Source: DASQWP01 sp050697555
GTDB taxonomy: Bacteria > Actinomycetota > Thermoleophilia > Gaiellales > Gaiellaceae
Direction: 5' to 3'
NCBI GenBank assembly: GCA_050697555.1
Contig: JBOHAD010000055.1
Coordinates: 1 to 15,613 of the forward strand
DNA length: 15,613 nt
The notes under the pieces were generated by a model. That model searched no databases, was not told the DNA's origin, and was given only the letters and a program-made list of their open reading frames with translations. Within the stretch, counting starts at the first letter, position 1, and each line of letters starts with the position of its first letter. Shown one piece after another: positions 1 to 6,087 of the stretch. The position numbers were made by a program, and so were the translations under genes.

Positions 1-127
1 GCTCCGTCGGGACGACGACGCGCCGGAAGCGCGGGGCCTGGTTCATGGAGACGATCCGGTGCTCGAGATTGGCCTTCACCTTGTTCTCGTGCCCGGAGTA
101 GGTGTTGATGACGTACCAGCGGAACAT
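1..127 (-). CDS. nusG: Transcription termination/antitermination factor NusG, N-terminal fragment
   Basis: NusG binds RNA polymerase and modulates pausing, Rho termination and coupling to the ribosome. Only the first 42 codons are in the window; the gene runs off the left edge. The visible start MFRWYVINTYSGHENKVK is the classic opening of the NGN domain (W-Y-V-[IV]-x-T-x-S-G-x-E-x-K-V), followed by a segment ending RRVVVPTE. The ATG at 127 lies 8 bases past the secE stop, so it is translated from the same message as secE and rpmG, the standard bacterial order. Identification is secure from sequence and context; nothing can be said of the C-terminal KOW domain, which is outside the window. 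Confidence 0.96.
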   Translation of the reverse strand, partial: MFRWYVINTYSGHENKVKANLEHRIVSMNQAPRFRRVVVPTE

Positions 128-135
128 GTCGGCTG

Positions 136-468
136 CTAGAGGTTGAGGAGCACGTCGCGCACGAAGCGCTGGAGGACGAAATCGGTGGCGTAGAGATACG
201 CGCCGACCACCGCCACCGCGATGATGACGACGATCGTCGCGGAGAGGAGCTGCTGCCGGCCGGGCCACTCGACCTTCTTGAGCTCGCCCCAGGACTCCGC
301 GGTGAACGCGCGAACGCCGCCGCGGCGCTCGCGCTTCGCGCCGGTCTGGCTCTTCGGCTGCCCGACGGGCTTGACCGCCTGGCGGCGCTGGCGCGCGCGC
401 TCGGCGGACGCGGGCGGCTGGAAGCCCTCGCGCTTGCGCCGGGTGCGGGACGGACGCGAGCGCGCCAT
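136..468 (-). CDS. secE: Preprotein translocase subunit SecE
   Basis: SecE is the small essential clamp subunit of the SecYEG protein-export channel in the cytoplasmic membrane. The 110-residue product has a long basic, Arg/Lys-rich N-terminal extension (about residues 1-55), then the conserved amphipathic helix and hinge (FTAESWGELKKVEWPGRQQ, about 55-73), and one transmembrane helix (ATIVVIIAVAVVGAYLYATDF, about 77-97), which is the single-span form usual in Gram-positive bacteria. I chose the ATG at 468 rather than an upstream in-frame start because it lies at the rpmG stop (TGATG, one base shared) and leaves the preceding codons to rpmG in another frame. A GGGAG lies about 9 bases upstream. 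nusG follows after 8 bases. Confidence 0.95.
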   Translation of the reverse strand: MARSRPSRTRRKREGFQPPASAERARQRRQAVKPVGQPKSQTGAKRERRGGVRAFTAESWGELKKVEWPGRQQLLSATIVVIIAVAVVGAYLYATDFVLQRFVRDVLLNL

Positions 469-629
469 CAGCGGGTCTCCCGGTGGAGGGTGTGGCGCCC
501 GCACCAGCGGCAGTGCTTCCGGAGCTCGAACCGGTCGGGCGTGTTCCGCTTCGACTTGTTCGTCTGGTAGTTGCGCCGCTTGCACTCAGTGCAGGCGAGC
601 GTGATCGCGACTCGTACTCCGGTTGCCAC
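468..629 (-). CDS. rpmG: 50S ribosomal protein L33, zinc-ribbon (four-Cys) form
   Basis: L33 is a small protein of the large ribosomal subunit. The 53-residue product starts at GTG and reads MATGVRVAITLACTECKRRN, continuing through NYQTNK to CRWCGRHTLHRETR. The two CxxC pairs (Cys13/Cys16 and Cys40/Cys43) are the zinc-binding form, as opposed to the Cys-less form used under zinc limitation. It is first of the rpmG-secE-nusG block, with its TGA overlapping the secE ATG by one base. A GGAGAG lies about 13 bases upstream of the GTG. It falls in a frame easily overlooked because of its short length. Confidence 0.94.
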   Translation of the reverse strand: MATGVRVAITLACTECKRRNYQTNKSKRNTPDRFELRKHCRWCGRHTLHRETR

Positions 630-702
630 TTGTTCTTCTTCTCTCCTTGCGGACCCCTGAAAAGGCAGCGCGAGGACGCGGAGCCCTCCCGCACAGCGAC
701 CG

Positions 703-708
703 ATTGTA
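703..708 (-). promoter_or_regulatory. Candidate -10 element for rpmG-secE-nusG
   Basis: Read on the minus strand, TACAAT sits about 75 bases upstream of the rpmG GTG, a near-perfect housekeeping -10 in an otherwise very GC-rich stretch. No convincing TTGACA lies 16-18 bases further upstream, so the assignment rests on the -10 alone. Confidence 0.45.
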
Positions 709-760
709 GCGGGCGCCCCCCTCGCCTCGCCGAGCGTTCGTCTTTCGCCTCGGAAGGGGC

Positions 761-800
761 CGAGGGCGGCCGCCGCGGGAGGATGCGGCGACCGCCCTCG
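761..800 (-). terminator. Strong hairpin without a T tract, probable terminator of the repeat-protein gene
   Basis: Bases 761-776 and 785-800 are inverted repeats of 16 bp with a single mismatch and an 8-base loop. The hairpin begins 28 bases past the stop of the gene ending at 829 and lies just upstream of the rpmG promoter candidate, where a terminator is expected. No run of T follows on the minus strand, so it would be a U-less terminator or an mRNA-stabilising stem. Confidence 0.55.
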
Positions 801-828
801 TGGCTCCCGCTCTAGAGGCGCTCAGGCC

Positions 829-3021
829 TCACAGGCGCTGTACCGCCTTGGCGAGCTGGAGGGTCAGGCTCCCGTTCCAGGACGAGGCCGTCCCGGAGTT
901 CGAGGCCCACTGGTTCGCGGAGCTCGAGCCGCCGGTGACGTCCTTGCCCGCGGTCGCAACCGGGGCATTCGAGTTCACGGCGTTCTGCTTCGCATCCGCG
1001 TCGGCGTCCGCGTGCTGGCCCGTCCAGGCGCTCTGGAAGACCGCCTGGAACTGGCCGGAGCCGCCACAACCGCACGAGCCGTGGTGCTTGTCCTTGCTCG
1101 GCTTCGTGCACGGGTCCTTGCAGCCGCCCGCACTCTGGTCGGCGAGCGCGAGCTGCAGCGTCAGGGCCTTGTTGGAGGCATCGGCGTCGGCGGAGTTCGA
1201 CGCCGTCTGGTTCGCGGAGCTCGGGCCGCCGGTGACGTTCCCGCCCGCGGTCGCAACCGGGGCGTTCCCGTTCACGGCGTTCTGCTTCGCGTCAGCGTCA
1301 GCGTCCGCGTCCTGCCACGTCCCGGCCCACTGCCCGATCTTCTGGGCCTGGCCCGAGCCGCCGCAGCCGAGATGGCACGTGCTTCCGCCACCCGTCTGCG
1401 AGGCGGCCGCGAGCTGGATCGTCGCGGCCTTGTTCGACGCATCCGCGTCGGCGGAGTTCGACGCCACCTGGTTCGCGGAGCTCGAGCCGCCGGTGACGTC
1501 CTTGCCCGCGGTCGCAACCGGGGCATTCGCGTTCACGGCGTTCTGCTTCGCATCCGCGTCGGCGTCGGCGTGCTGGCCCGTCCAGGCGCCCTGCGAGATG
1601 GCCTGGAACTGACCCGAGCCGCCGCAGCCGAGATGGCACGTGCTTCCGCCACCCGTCTGCGACGCGGCCGCTTTCTGAATCGTCGCGGCCTTGTTCGACG
1701 CATCCGCGTCGGCGGAGTTCGACGCCGTCTGGTTGGCCGAGCTCGGGCCGCCGATCACGTTCCCGCCTGCGACGGAGACGGGAGTGTTCGAGTTCACTGC
1801 GTTCTGCTTCGCGTCCGCATCCGCGTCCGCGTCCTGCTTCGTCCCGGCCCACTGGCCGATCGCCTGGAACTGGCCGGAACCGCCACAACCCGTCTTGCAG
1901 GAGTCGTGGCAGGGGTCCTTGCAGCCGCCCAGGCTCTGGTCGGCGAGGGCGATCTGCAGCGTCAGCGCCTTGTTGGACGCGTCGGCATCGGCCGAGTTGC
2001 TCGCGACCTGGTTGGCCGAGCTCGAGCCGCCGGACACGTTGCCTCCGGCGATCGAGACAGGCGCATTCGCGTTGACCGCGTTCTGCTTGGCGTCGGCGTC
2101 AGCGTCGGCGTCCTGCTTGGTGGACGCCTTCTGGCCGATCGCCTGGAACTGCCCGGGACCGCCGCAGCCGGAATGGCACGAGCTTCCGCCGCCCGTCTGC
2201 GACGCGATGGCGAGCTGGCCCGTGAGGGCCTTGTTCTCGGCCGATGCGCCGGCCGAGTTCGTCGCCGTCTGGTTGGCCGAGCTCGTGCCGCCGGAGATGT
2301 CTCCTCCGGCGATCGAGACCGGCACGTTGGCGTTGACTGCGTTCTGCTTCGCGTCGGCATCGGCGTCCGCGTCCTGCTTGGTCTCGGCGTCTTGCAAGAC
2401 CACCTGGAACTGACCGGAGCCACCGCAGCCGAGCTTGCACGAGCTAGCGCCGCCCGACTGCTGGGCCTTGGCGGCCTGCCCGGTCGCGGCGGCGTTCGAG
2501 GCATCGGCGTCGGCGGAGTTGTTCGCCACCTGGTTCGCCGAGCTCGATCCGCTCGTGATGGAGCCGCCTGCGATGGAGACAGGGACGTTGGCATTGACCG
2601 CGTTTTGCTTGGCGTCGGCGTCGGCGTCGGCCTCCTGCTTGGTGGAGGCTGACTGACCGACGGCCTGGAACTGGCCTGAGCCGCCGCAGCCGTGCGTACA
2701 CGAGCTCTTTCCGCCCGTCTGCGAGGCTGCTGCGACCTGGCCCGTCAAGGCCTTGTTCGCCGCCGAGGCGTTGGCCGAGTTCGCGGCCGTCTGGTTGGCC
2801 GAGCTCGTGCCACCGGTGATCGAGCCGCCCGCGATCGAGACAGGGACGTTCGCGTTGACCGCGTTCTGCTTGGCCTTCGCGTCCGCGTCGGCGTCCTGCT
2901 TGGTGGACGCCTGCTGTCCGATCACCTGGGCCTGCCCGGCTCCGGAATCCGCCATCGCGGTCCCTGCCCCGATCCCGAGCGCAAGCGTGCTCGCGATGAG
3001 TGCAAGGAGTTTCCGTTTCAT
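829..3021 (-). CDS. Secreted protein of eight ~87-residue Asn/Gln/Ala/Asp-rich repeats; candidate surface or amyloid-like protein
   Basis: The 730-residue product is of no family I can name. The start MKRKLLALIASTLALGIGAGTA is a typical signal peptide, probably cleaved after AMA (residues 22-24). The chosen ATG at 3021 has AAAGG and GAGGAG just upstream; an in-frame extension of 22 codons lacks a signal-like start. From residue 29 to the end there are eight tandem repeats of 87, 87, 87, 93, 87, 87, 99 and 75 residues. Each runs GQFQAxGQxAxTKQ, DADADADAKQNAVNANxPVSIAGG, SSANQ, an NSADADASNKA-like segment, Q-rich turns, then a Gly-Ser loop with CxxxC or more cysteines. The regular Q/N spacing recalls curlin and chaplin repeats, suggesting a beta-solenoid or amyloid fibre; this is inference. 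It lies 80 bases downstream of the Trp-ladder gene and shares its repeat module. Confidence 0.85.
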   Translation of the reverse strand: MKRKLLALIASTLALGIGAGTAMADSGAGQAQVIGQQASTKQDADADAKAKQNAVNANVPVSIAGGSITGGTSSANQTAANSANASAANKALTGQVAAASQTGGKSSCTHGCGGSGQFQAVGQSASTKQEADADADAKQNAVNANVPVSIAGGSITSGSSSANQVANNSADADASNAAATGQAAKAQQSGGASSCKLGCGGSGQFQVVLQDAETKQDADADADAKQNAVNANVPVSIAGGDISGGTSSANQTATNSAGASAENKALTGQLAIASQTGGGSSCHSGCGGPGQFQAIGQKASTKQDADADADAKQNAVNANAPVSIAGGNVSGGSSSANQVASNSADADASNKALTLQIALADQSLGGCKDPCHDSCKTGCGGSGQFQAIGQWAGTKQDADADADAKQNAVNSNTPVSVAGGNVIGGPSSANQTASNSADADASNKAATIQKAAASQTGGGSTCHLGCGGSGQFQAISQGAWTGQHADADADAKQNAVNANAPVATAGKDVTGGSSSANQVASNSADADASNKAATIQLAAASQTGGGSTCHLGCGGSGQAQKIGQWAGTWQDADADADAKQNAVNGNAPVATAGGNVTGGPSSANQTASNSADADASNKALTLQLALADQSAGGCKDPCTKPSKDKHHGSCGCGGSGQFQAVFQSAWTGQHADADADAKQNAVNSNAPVATAGKDVTGGSSSANQWASNSGTASSWNGSLTLQLAKAVQRL
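832..2937 (-). repeat. Eight tandem ~261-bp coding repeats
   Basis: Direct tandem repeats inside the secreted protein gene, in coding order: 2937-2677, 2676-2416, 2415-2155, 2154-1876, 1875-1615, 1614-1354, 1353-1057 and 1056-832. The fourth and seventh are longer because of cysteine-rich loop insertions, and the last lacks the C-terminal cysteine loop. Odd copies carry SSANQT and even copies SSANQV (W in the eighth), so there is also a two-repeat period of about 174 residues. Confidence 0.93.
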
Positions 3022-3101
3022 TCGAAGCCTTTCTTCTCCTCGTTCGTGGAAGGCACCGGGCGCGCATGCCCGGCGCAGAGTCAGCACGCGCGGGAGAAAG
3101 A

Positions 3102-4475
3102 TCAGCCGGGGCGCTCGAGCGGGGTCAGGTAGGCCTGCCGTCGCCAGCCCACCGACGTGAGGGCGAACCGCCGGCCGAGAAGACCGGCGGCGGAGAGAAG
3201 CTGAAGGGCGAGAGCGAGGAGAGCGCCGACGACGAGCGTGAGCGGGGCGATGCCGCCGCCCGCGGATCCACCCGGGGCGACATGCCGGCCGATTGGCGGC
3301 AGGAGCAATCGTCCAGGAACGGGCTCTGCGTCGGACTGGACGAAAATGGACGAAAGATCGGCGCCGCGCCTGGCTTCGCGGGAGGCCGAGGAGAGGGGCG
3401 CGGGGGGAAGCGACTCGTACGCGGGTGCAGTAGCCGCGACGGGAGAGCCGTGGAGGGCCCCGTCGCCGCCGAGTCCGCGGGAGCCGTTCGCCTGCTCCGG
3501 CGGCCGCCCGGTCGCCGCGTCACCGGGAGGCGTCCAGCCGGGCACGGGCGGCAGGGAAGGGACGGGCGGCAGGTCGATCACGCCCGCGCTCCAGTCCCAG
3601 TCCGAGTTCCACGTCCAGTTCCAGATCCAGATCCACGTCGACGATCCCGTCTGGACGACGGTGTTCAGCACCTGGTCGATTCCGGGGCCTGCCGCGCCGC
3701 TCCCCGCAGGCCCGGCGCTTCCGGGCGGCGGCGGCGGCTGGCCCTGCGGCGAGCCGGCTGCCGGCTGGCTCCCGGTCTGGATCTGGCCTGCGACCTGGGT
3801 CGTGGCCGCCGTGTTCGCCGCCTGAGCGGCGGCGGAAGCGTTGTTCGTCTGGACGATCACTGTGTTGGCGCCGGGGCTTGCGATCACGATCGGGATCGCT
3901 ACGTTGACCGGCTGCGTCTGGACCACCGTCGCCTGCGCGCCCGCGGCCTGCGTCGTCGTGCTTCCCTGCGTCGCGCCCTGCTGTGTCGCGCTCTGGCCGG
4001 CCTGCGCCGGCGGCTGGCTCTCCTGCGCCGGCTGCGCGGGGCTCGCCTGGCCCTGCCCGGCGACCTGCGCCGTCTGGCCCTCGTTCGCGGCCGCCGCGTC
4101 GGCGGCGGCGTCGTTCTCCTGCGTGACGACCGTCTGCGCTCCCGGGCTGGCCTCCACCGTCGGGAGCGCGACGTTGCTCGCGCCCTCCTGAACGGCGGAG
4201 GCGTCCGAGCCCGCGGCCTCGAGGGTCTCGCTCGCCTGCGCGGCCGCTTGGTCCAGGACGGCGCCGGCGTCGCCGGAAGAGCCCAGATCGGGCACGAGCT
4301 CGTCGCTCGCGAGCGCCTCGCCGCCTCCCGCGAGCGCTGCGAGCGCCGCCGCGAACGCCGCTGCGCGCGCACGGCCGGGCCGACGGTGGTGTCGCCGGTG
4401 TCCTGTCAGTGGGATGCGCTCGCCGAAGGTCACGGTGGATCGCAGGAAAAATAACCCTACCAACTTAATGCCCAC
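3102..4475 (-). CDS. Secreted, C-terminally membrane-anchored protein with Ala/Asn repeats and a tryptophan ladder
   Basis: The 457-residue product is of no family I recognise. A basic stretch (RRHHRRPGRAR, residues 27-37) precedes a hydrophobic core and ALA at about 54-56, a signal peptide. Two related segments (about 97-142 and 186-232) share NVAxPxVxASPGAxTV, then Q-x-N, Ala-rich sequence and QVAGQ. A Gln/Pro/Gly-rich linker leads to WIWIWNWTWNSDWDW at 281-295, seven Trp in 15 residues, mostly alternating. A Pro-rich region follows, then a hydrophobic span (about 409-433) and a basic tail, suggesting a membrane anchor with outside N-terminus. There is no LPxTG. GTG at 4475 has GGGAG at good spacing; GTG at 4433 is an alternative that gives a more typical signal peptide. 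It lies 80 bases upstream of the eight-repeat gene, probably co-transcribed. Confidence 0.8.
   Translation of the reverse strand: MGIKLVGLFFLRSTVTFGERIPLTGHRRHHRRPGRARAAAFAAALAALAGGGEALASDELVPDLGSSGDAGAVLDQAAAQASETLEAAGSDASAVQEGASNVALPTVEASPGAQTVVTQENDAAADAAAANEGQTAQVAGQGQASPAQPAQESQPPAQAGQSATQQGATQGSTTTQAAGAQATVVQTQPVNVAIPIVIASPGANTVIVQTNNASAAAQAANTAATTQVAGQIQTGSQPAAGSPQGQPPPPPGSAGPAGSGAAGPGIDQVLNTVVQTGSSTWIWIWNWTWNSDWDWSAGVIDLPPVPSLPPVPGWTPPGDAATGRPPEQANGSRGLGGDGALHGSPVAATAPAYESLPPAPLSSASREARRGADLSSIFVQSDAEPVPGRLLLPPIGRHVAPGGSAGGGIAPLTLVVGALLALALQLLSAAGLLGRRFALTSVGWRRQAYLTPLERPG
3591..3635 (-). other. Tryptophan-ladder motif (W-x-W-x-W) coding segment
   Basis: These 15 codons encode residues 281-295 of the anchored protein: Trp at 281, 283, 285, 287, 289, 293 and 295, separated by Ile, Asn, Thr and Asp. 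Alternation would put all Trp on one face of a beta strand. TGG is the only Trp codon, so the DNA itself looks like a short imperfect repeat. Confidence 0.85.
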
Positions 4476-4481
4476 TTTTCA

Positions 4482-4486
4482 CTCCC
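4482..4486 (-). promoter_or_regulatory. Ribosome binding site supporting the GTG start at 4475
   Basis: GGGAG on the minus strand ends 6 bases before the GTG at 4475. It favours this start over the in-frame GTG at 4433, which has no comparable site. Confidence 0.5.
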
Positions 4487-4559
4487 ATTATTCGCTCGTG
4501 TGTGTGTGATTCTGTCTTGAAATCGGGCTGCGTAATATTGAAACAGTTTTGCGGATCCA

Positions 4560-4577
4560 TTTCAGCTCTTGGACGAA
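4560..4577. repeat. Imperfect direct repeat, copy 1 (TTTCAG...TTGGACGAA)
   Basis: TTTCAG, three bases, TTGGACGAA. The second copy starts 65 bases downstream. The copies may be operator sites between the divergent units, but chance similarity of a 15-base split motif is possible. Confidence 0.4.
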
Positions 4578-4624
4578 GTCACATATCCGTAACCGGCATC
4601 GCGCCTGGCTTCGGCAGAACGTCG

Positions 4625-4644
4625 TTTCAGAACTGTTGGACGAA
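4625..4644. repeat. Imperfect direct repeat, copy 2 (TTTCAG...TTGGACGAA)
   Basis: TTTCAG, five bases, TTGGACGAA. With flanking bases it is also bounded by GTTTC and GAAAC, a 5-bp inverted repeat around a 13-base centre (4624-4646), which fits a protein-binding site. Confidence 0.4.
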
Positions 4645-4911
4645 ACAGCGGCCCCTTCGGCACTCGCCGAGTCGGCCTCCGGATGCTTCGCGTCGTTAGG
4701 TTCCCGCGCCTCGCCCCTCAGCGGGCCGAAGCCCGAGCGAATCCCCCCTTGAATCGCCGCCGCGAACGCGCAAAGATGATCTGGTCAGTCGTCACCACGA
4801 AAGGACGAGGACCCCTGTGCTTCCCATCGTCCTGAACGTTTCGGGCACCTCTGCGGCGGCCGGTCCCGATCTTCGCCGTAGGGCACTAGTGGGAGGAGCG
4901 AGCCTGGGCGC

Positions 4912-6087
4912 GTGACCGCCGAGACCCCCACGCTCGACGGGGGGAGGCTGGCGCTCAAACCTGCCCAGGAGGCAGCGCTCGCCGCGCTCGAGAGAGGCAC
5001 GCTCTCCGAGCTCACGCGGGCGGCGTACGAGGAGATCACCGGCGTCAGCAGGTCGCAGGCCGCCTACGACCTCGCGGATCTCGTCACGCTCGGCCTACTC
5101 GAGCGCGTCGGGGCGGGGCGCACCACCCGTTACCGGCTCGCCCGGGGAGCGGGTGGGCGGCCACGGAAGTGGACCGACGAGCGGATCCGCGCCGAGCTCG
5201 AGGCGTTCTGCGCGGAGCTCGGCCGCTGGCCGCGAGCCGTCGAGTTTCGAGACGCCGGGCACGGCGACCTCTACCTCGCGGCGAGCCGCTATGGCGGCAT
5301 CGACCACTGGGCCGCCGAGCTCTGCCTGCGAGACGCTGCGGACGGCGAGCCCGCGCAGGCGGCGCGCCCGCCCGCGGACCGCGGGCGGCCGGCTCCGGTT
5401 CCCGCGAGCCCCGTCCCCGCGTCCGGCTTCGATCTTGGCCTCGGGCCGGTCGTCCTCGCCGGGGCGATCCTGCTCCTCGCCGTGACCTTCATGGGCCTTC
5501 TCTACCTCGCCGACCGGGGGCCGCGCTACGTCCCCACGCCGACGGAGGGGTCGGCAGCCGGCGTCCCTCTCGGCGAAGGCCGCGCGGCCGGCGCCGCGCT
5601 CGTCGAGACGCGCCGCGAGGCGGCCGACTCGCTGGTGAGCCTCCGCCTCTCGGCCGCTCGGGCGAGCTCCTGGCTCGTCGTCCGGCTCGGCTCGGCCGAG
5701 GGACGGGTCCTCTTCCGGGGCAGGCTCGCCACCAGACGATCGCTCCGCTTCCGCGGGGAGCGCCTCTGGCTTCGCCTCGGGGCTCCCGCCGGCCTGCGCG
5801 CGCGGCTCGACGGCCGCGCGCTGGCGCTGCCCGCTCGCCCGAGCACGATCCTGGTCAGGAAGAAGGGCCTGCGGGTACTCGACCTCGCTCCGCAGGCGCC
5901 GCCGCCCGCGGAGGAGCCGGTCGTCGTGAGCCAGCCGGTCGTCTACACGCCGCCCAGCTCGGAGTCGAGCGAAGCGACGACCGCCTCGAGCCCCCCACCG
6001 CCTCCGCCGTCCGCGGACGACTCTCCCTCCCCCGACCGGAGGCCGGACTCTGACCCCGACCCCGACGCCCCGCGCAGGCGGCCGTGA
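4912..6087 (+). CDS. Membrane-spanning winged-helix protein with RodZ-like (DUF4115-like) outer domain
   Basis: The 391-residue product has four parts. Residues about 15-77 resemble a winged helix (LTRAAYEEITGVSRSQAAYDLADLV... then a GRTTRYRL wing). Residues about 82-140 form a second helical domain (WTDERIRAELEAF, GRWPRAVEF, GDLYLAASRYGGIDHW) resembling the homing-endonuclease-associated repeat. After a Pro-rich linker comes one transmembrane helix (about 178-199). Outside, residues about 246-305 (SSWLVVR, GRVLFRG, LWLRLGAPAGLRARLDG) match the pattern of the RodZ C-terminal DUF4115 domain; the tail is Pro/Ser/Asp-rich. RodZ itself has a Cro-like HTH and binds MreB, so this is an analogue of the architecture. 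It may sense the envelope and bind DNA, or restrain the adjoining sigma factor; both are inference. The GTG start has AGGAG 13 bases upstream. The stop overlaps the sigma gene (GTGA). Confidence 0.82.
   Translation: MTAETPTLDGGRLALKPAQEAALAALERGTLSELTRAAYEEITGVSRSQAAYDLADLVTLGLLERVGAGRTTRYRLARGAGGRPRKWTDERIRAELEAFCAELGRWPRAVEFRDAGHGDLYLAASRYGGIDHWAAELCLRDAADGEPAQAARPPADRGRPAPVPASPVPASGFDLGLGPVVLAGAILLLAVTFMGLLYLADRGPRYVPTPTEGSAAGVPLGEGRAAGAALVETRREAADSLVSLRLSAARASSWLVVRLGSAEGRVLFRGRLATRRSLRFRGERLWLRLGAPAGLRARLDGRALALPARPSTILVRKKGLRVLDLAPQAPPPAEEPVVVSQPVVYTPPSSESSEATTASSPPPPPPSADDSPSPDRRPDSDPDPDAPRRRP

Larger units (their letters stand above)
4476..4911. other. Divergent intergenic region, apparently A+T-richer than its neighbours, with imperfect direct repeats
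   Basis: This 436-bp region separates the divergent surface-protein and sigma-factor units, so it should hold both promoters. Its left part (about 4440-4660) has many A/T runs, unlike the surrounding coding DNA. It contains a short GT run near 4498-4508 and two copies of TTTCAG-(3 or 5 bases)-TTGGACGAA at 4560-4577 and 4625-4644. I found no convincing -35/-10 pair for either direction. Two short plus-strand open frames (4502-4699 and 4549-4752) have no ribosome binding site or recognisable sequence and are not called. Confidence 0.6.

Noticed and set aside
1012..2652. Long plus-strand open frame of 546 codons
   Set aside because: It is antisense to the repeat protein, has low-complexity Arg/Val/Leu sequence caused by the GC-rich repeats, and no ribosome site or recognisable domain.
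832..2937. Regular repeats that could suggest a CRISPR array or other non-coding repeat region
   Set aside because: The repeat unit is about 261 bp, a multiple of three, without spacers, and codes for a continuous signal-peptide protein on the minus strand.
3102..3260. Sortase-type cell-wall anchor at the C-terminus of the Trp-ladder protein
   Set aside because: A hydrophobic span and basic tail are present, but no LPxTG-like motif precedes them; a plain membrane anchor fits better.
4502..4752. Two short plus-strand open frames in the intergenic region
   Set aside because: No ribosome binding site, no recognisable sequence, and they overlap each other in different frames.
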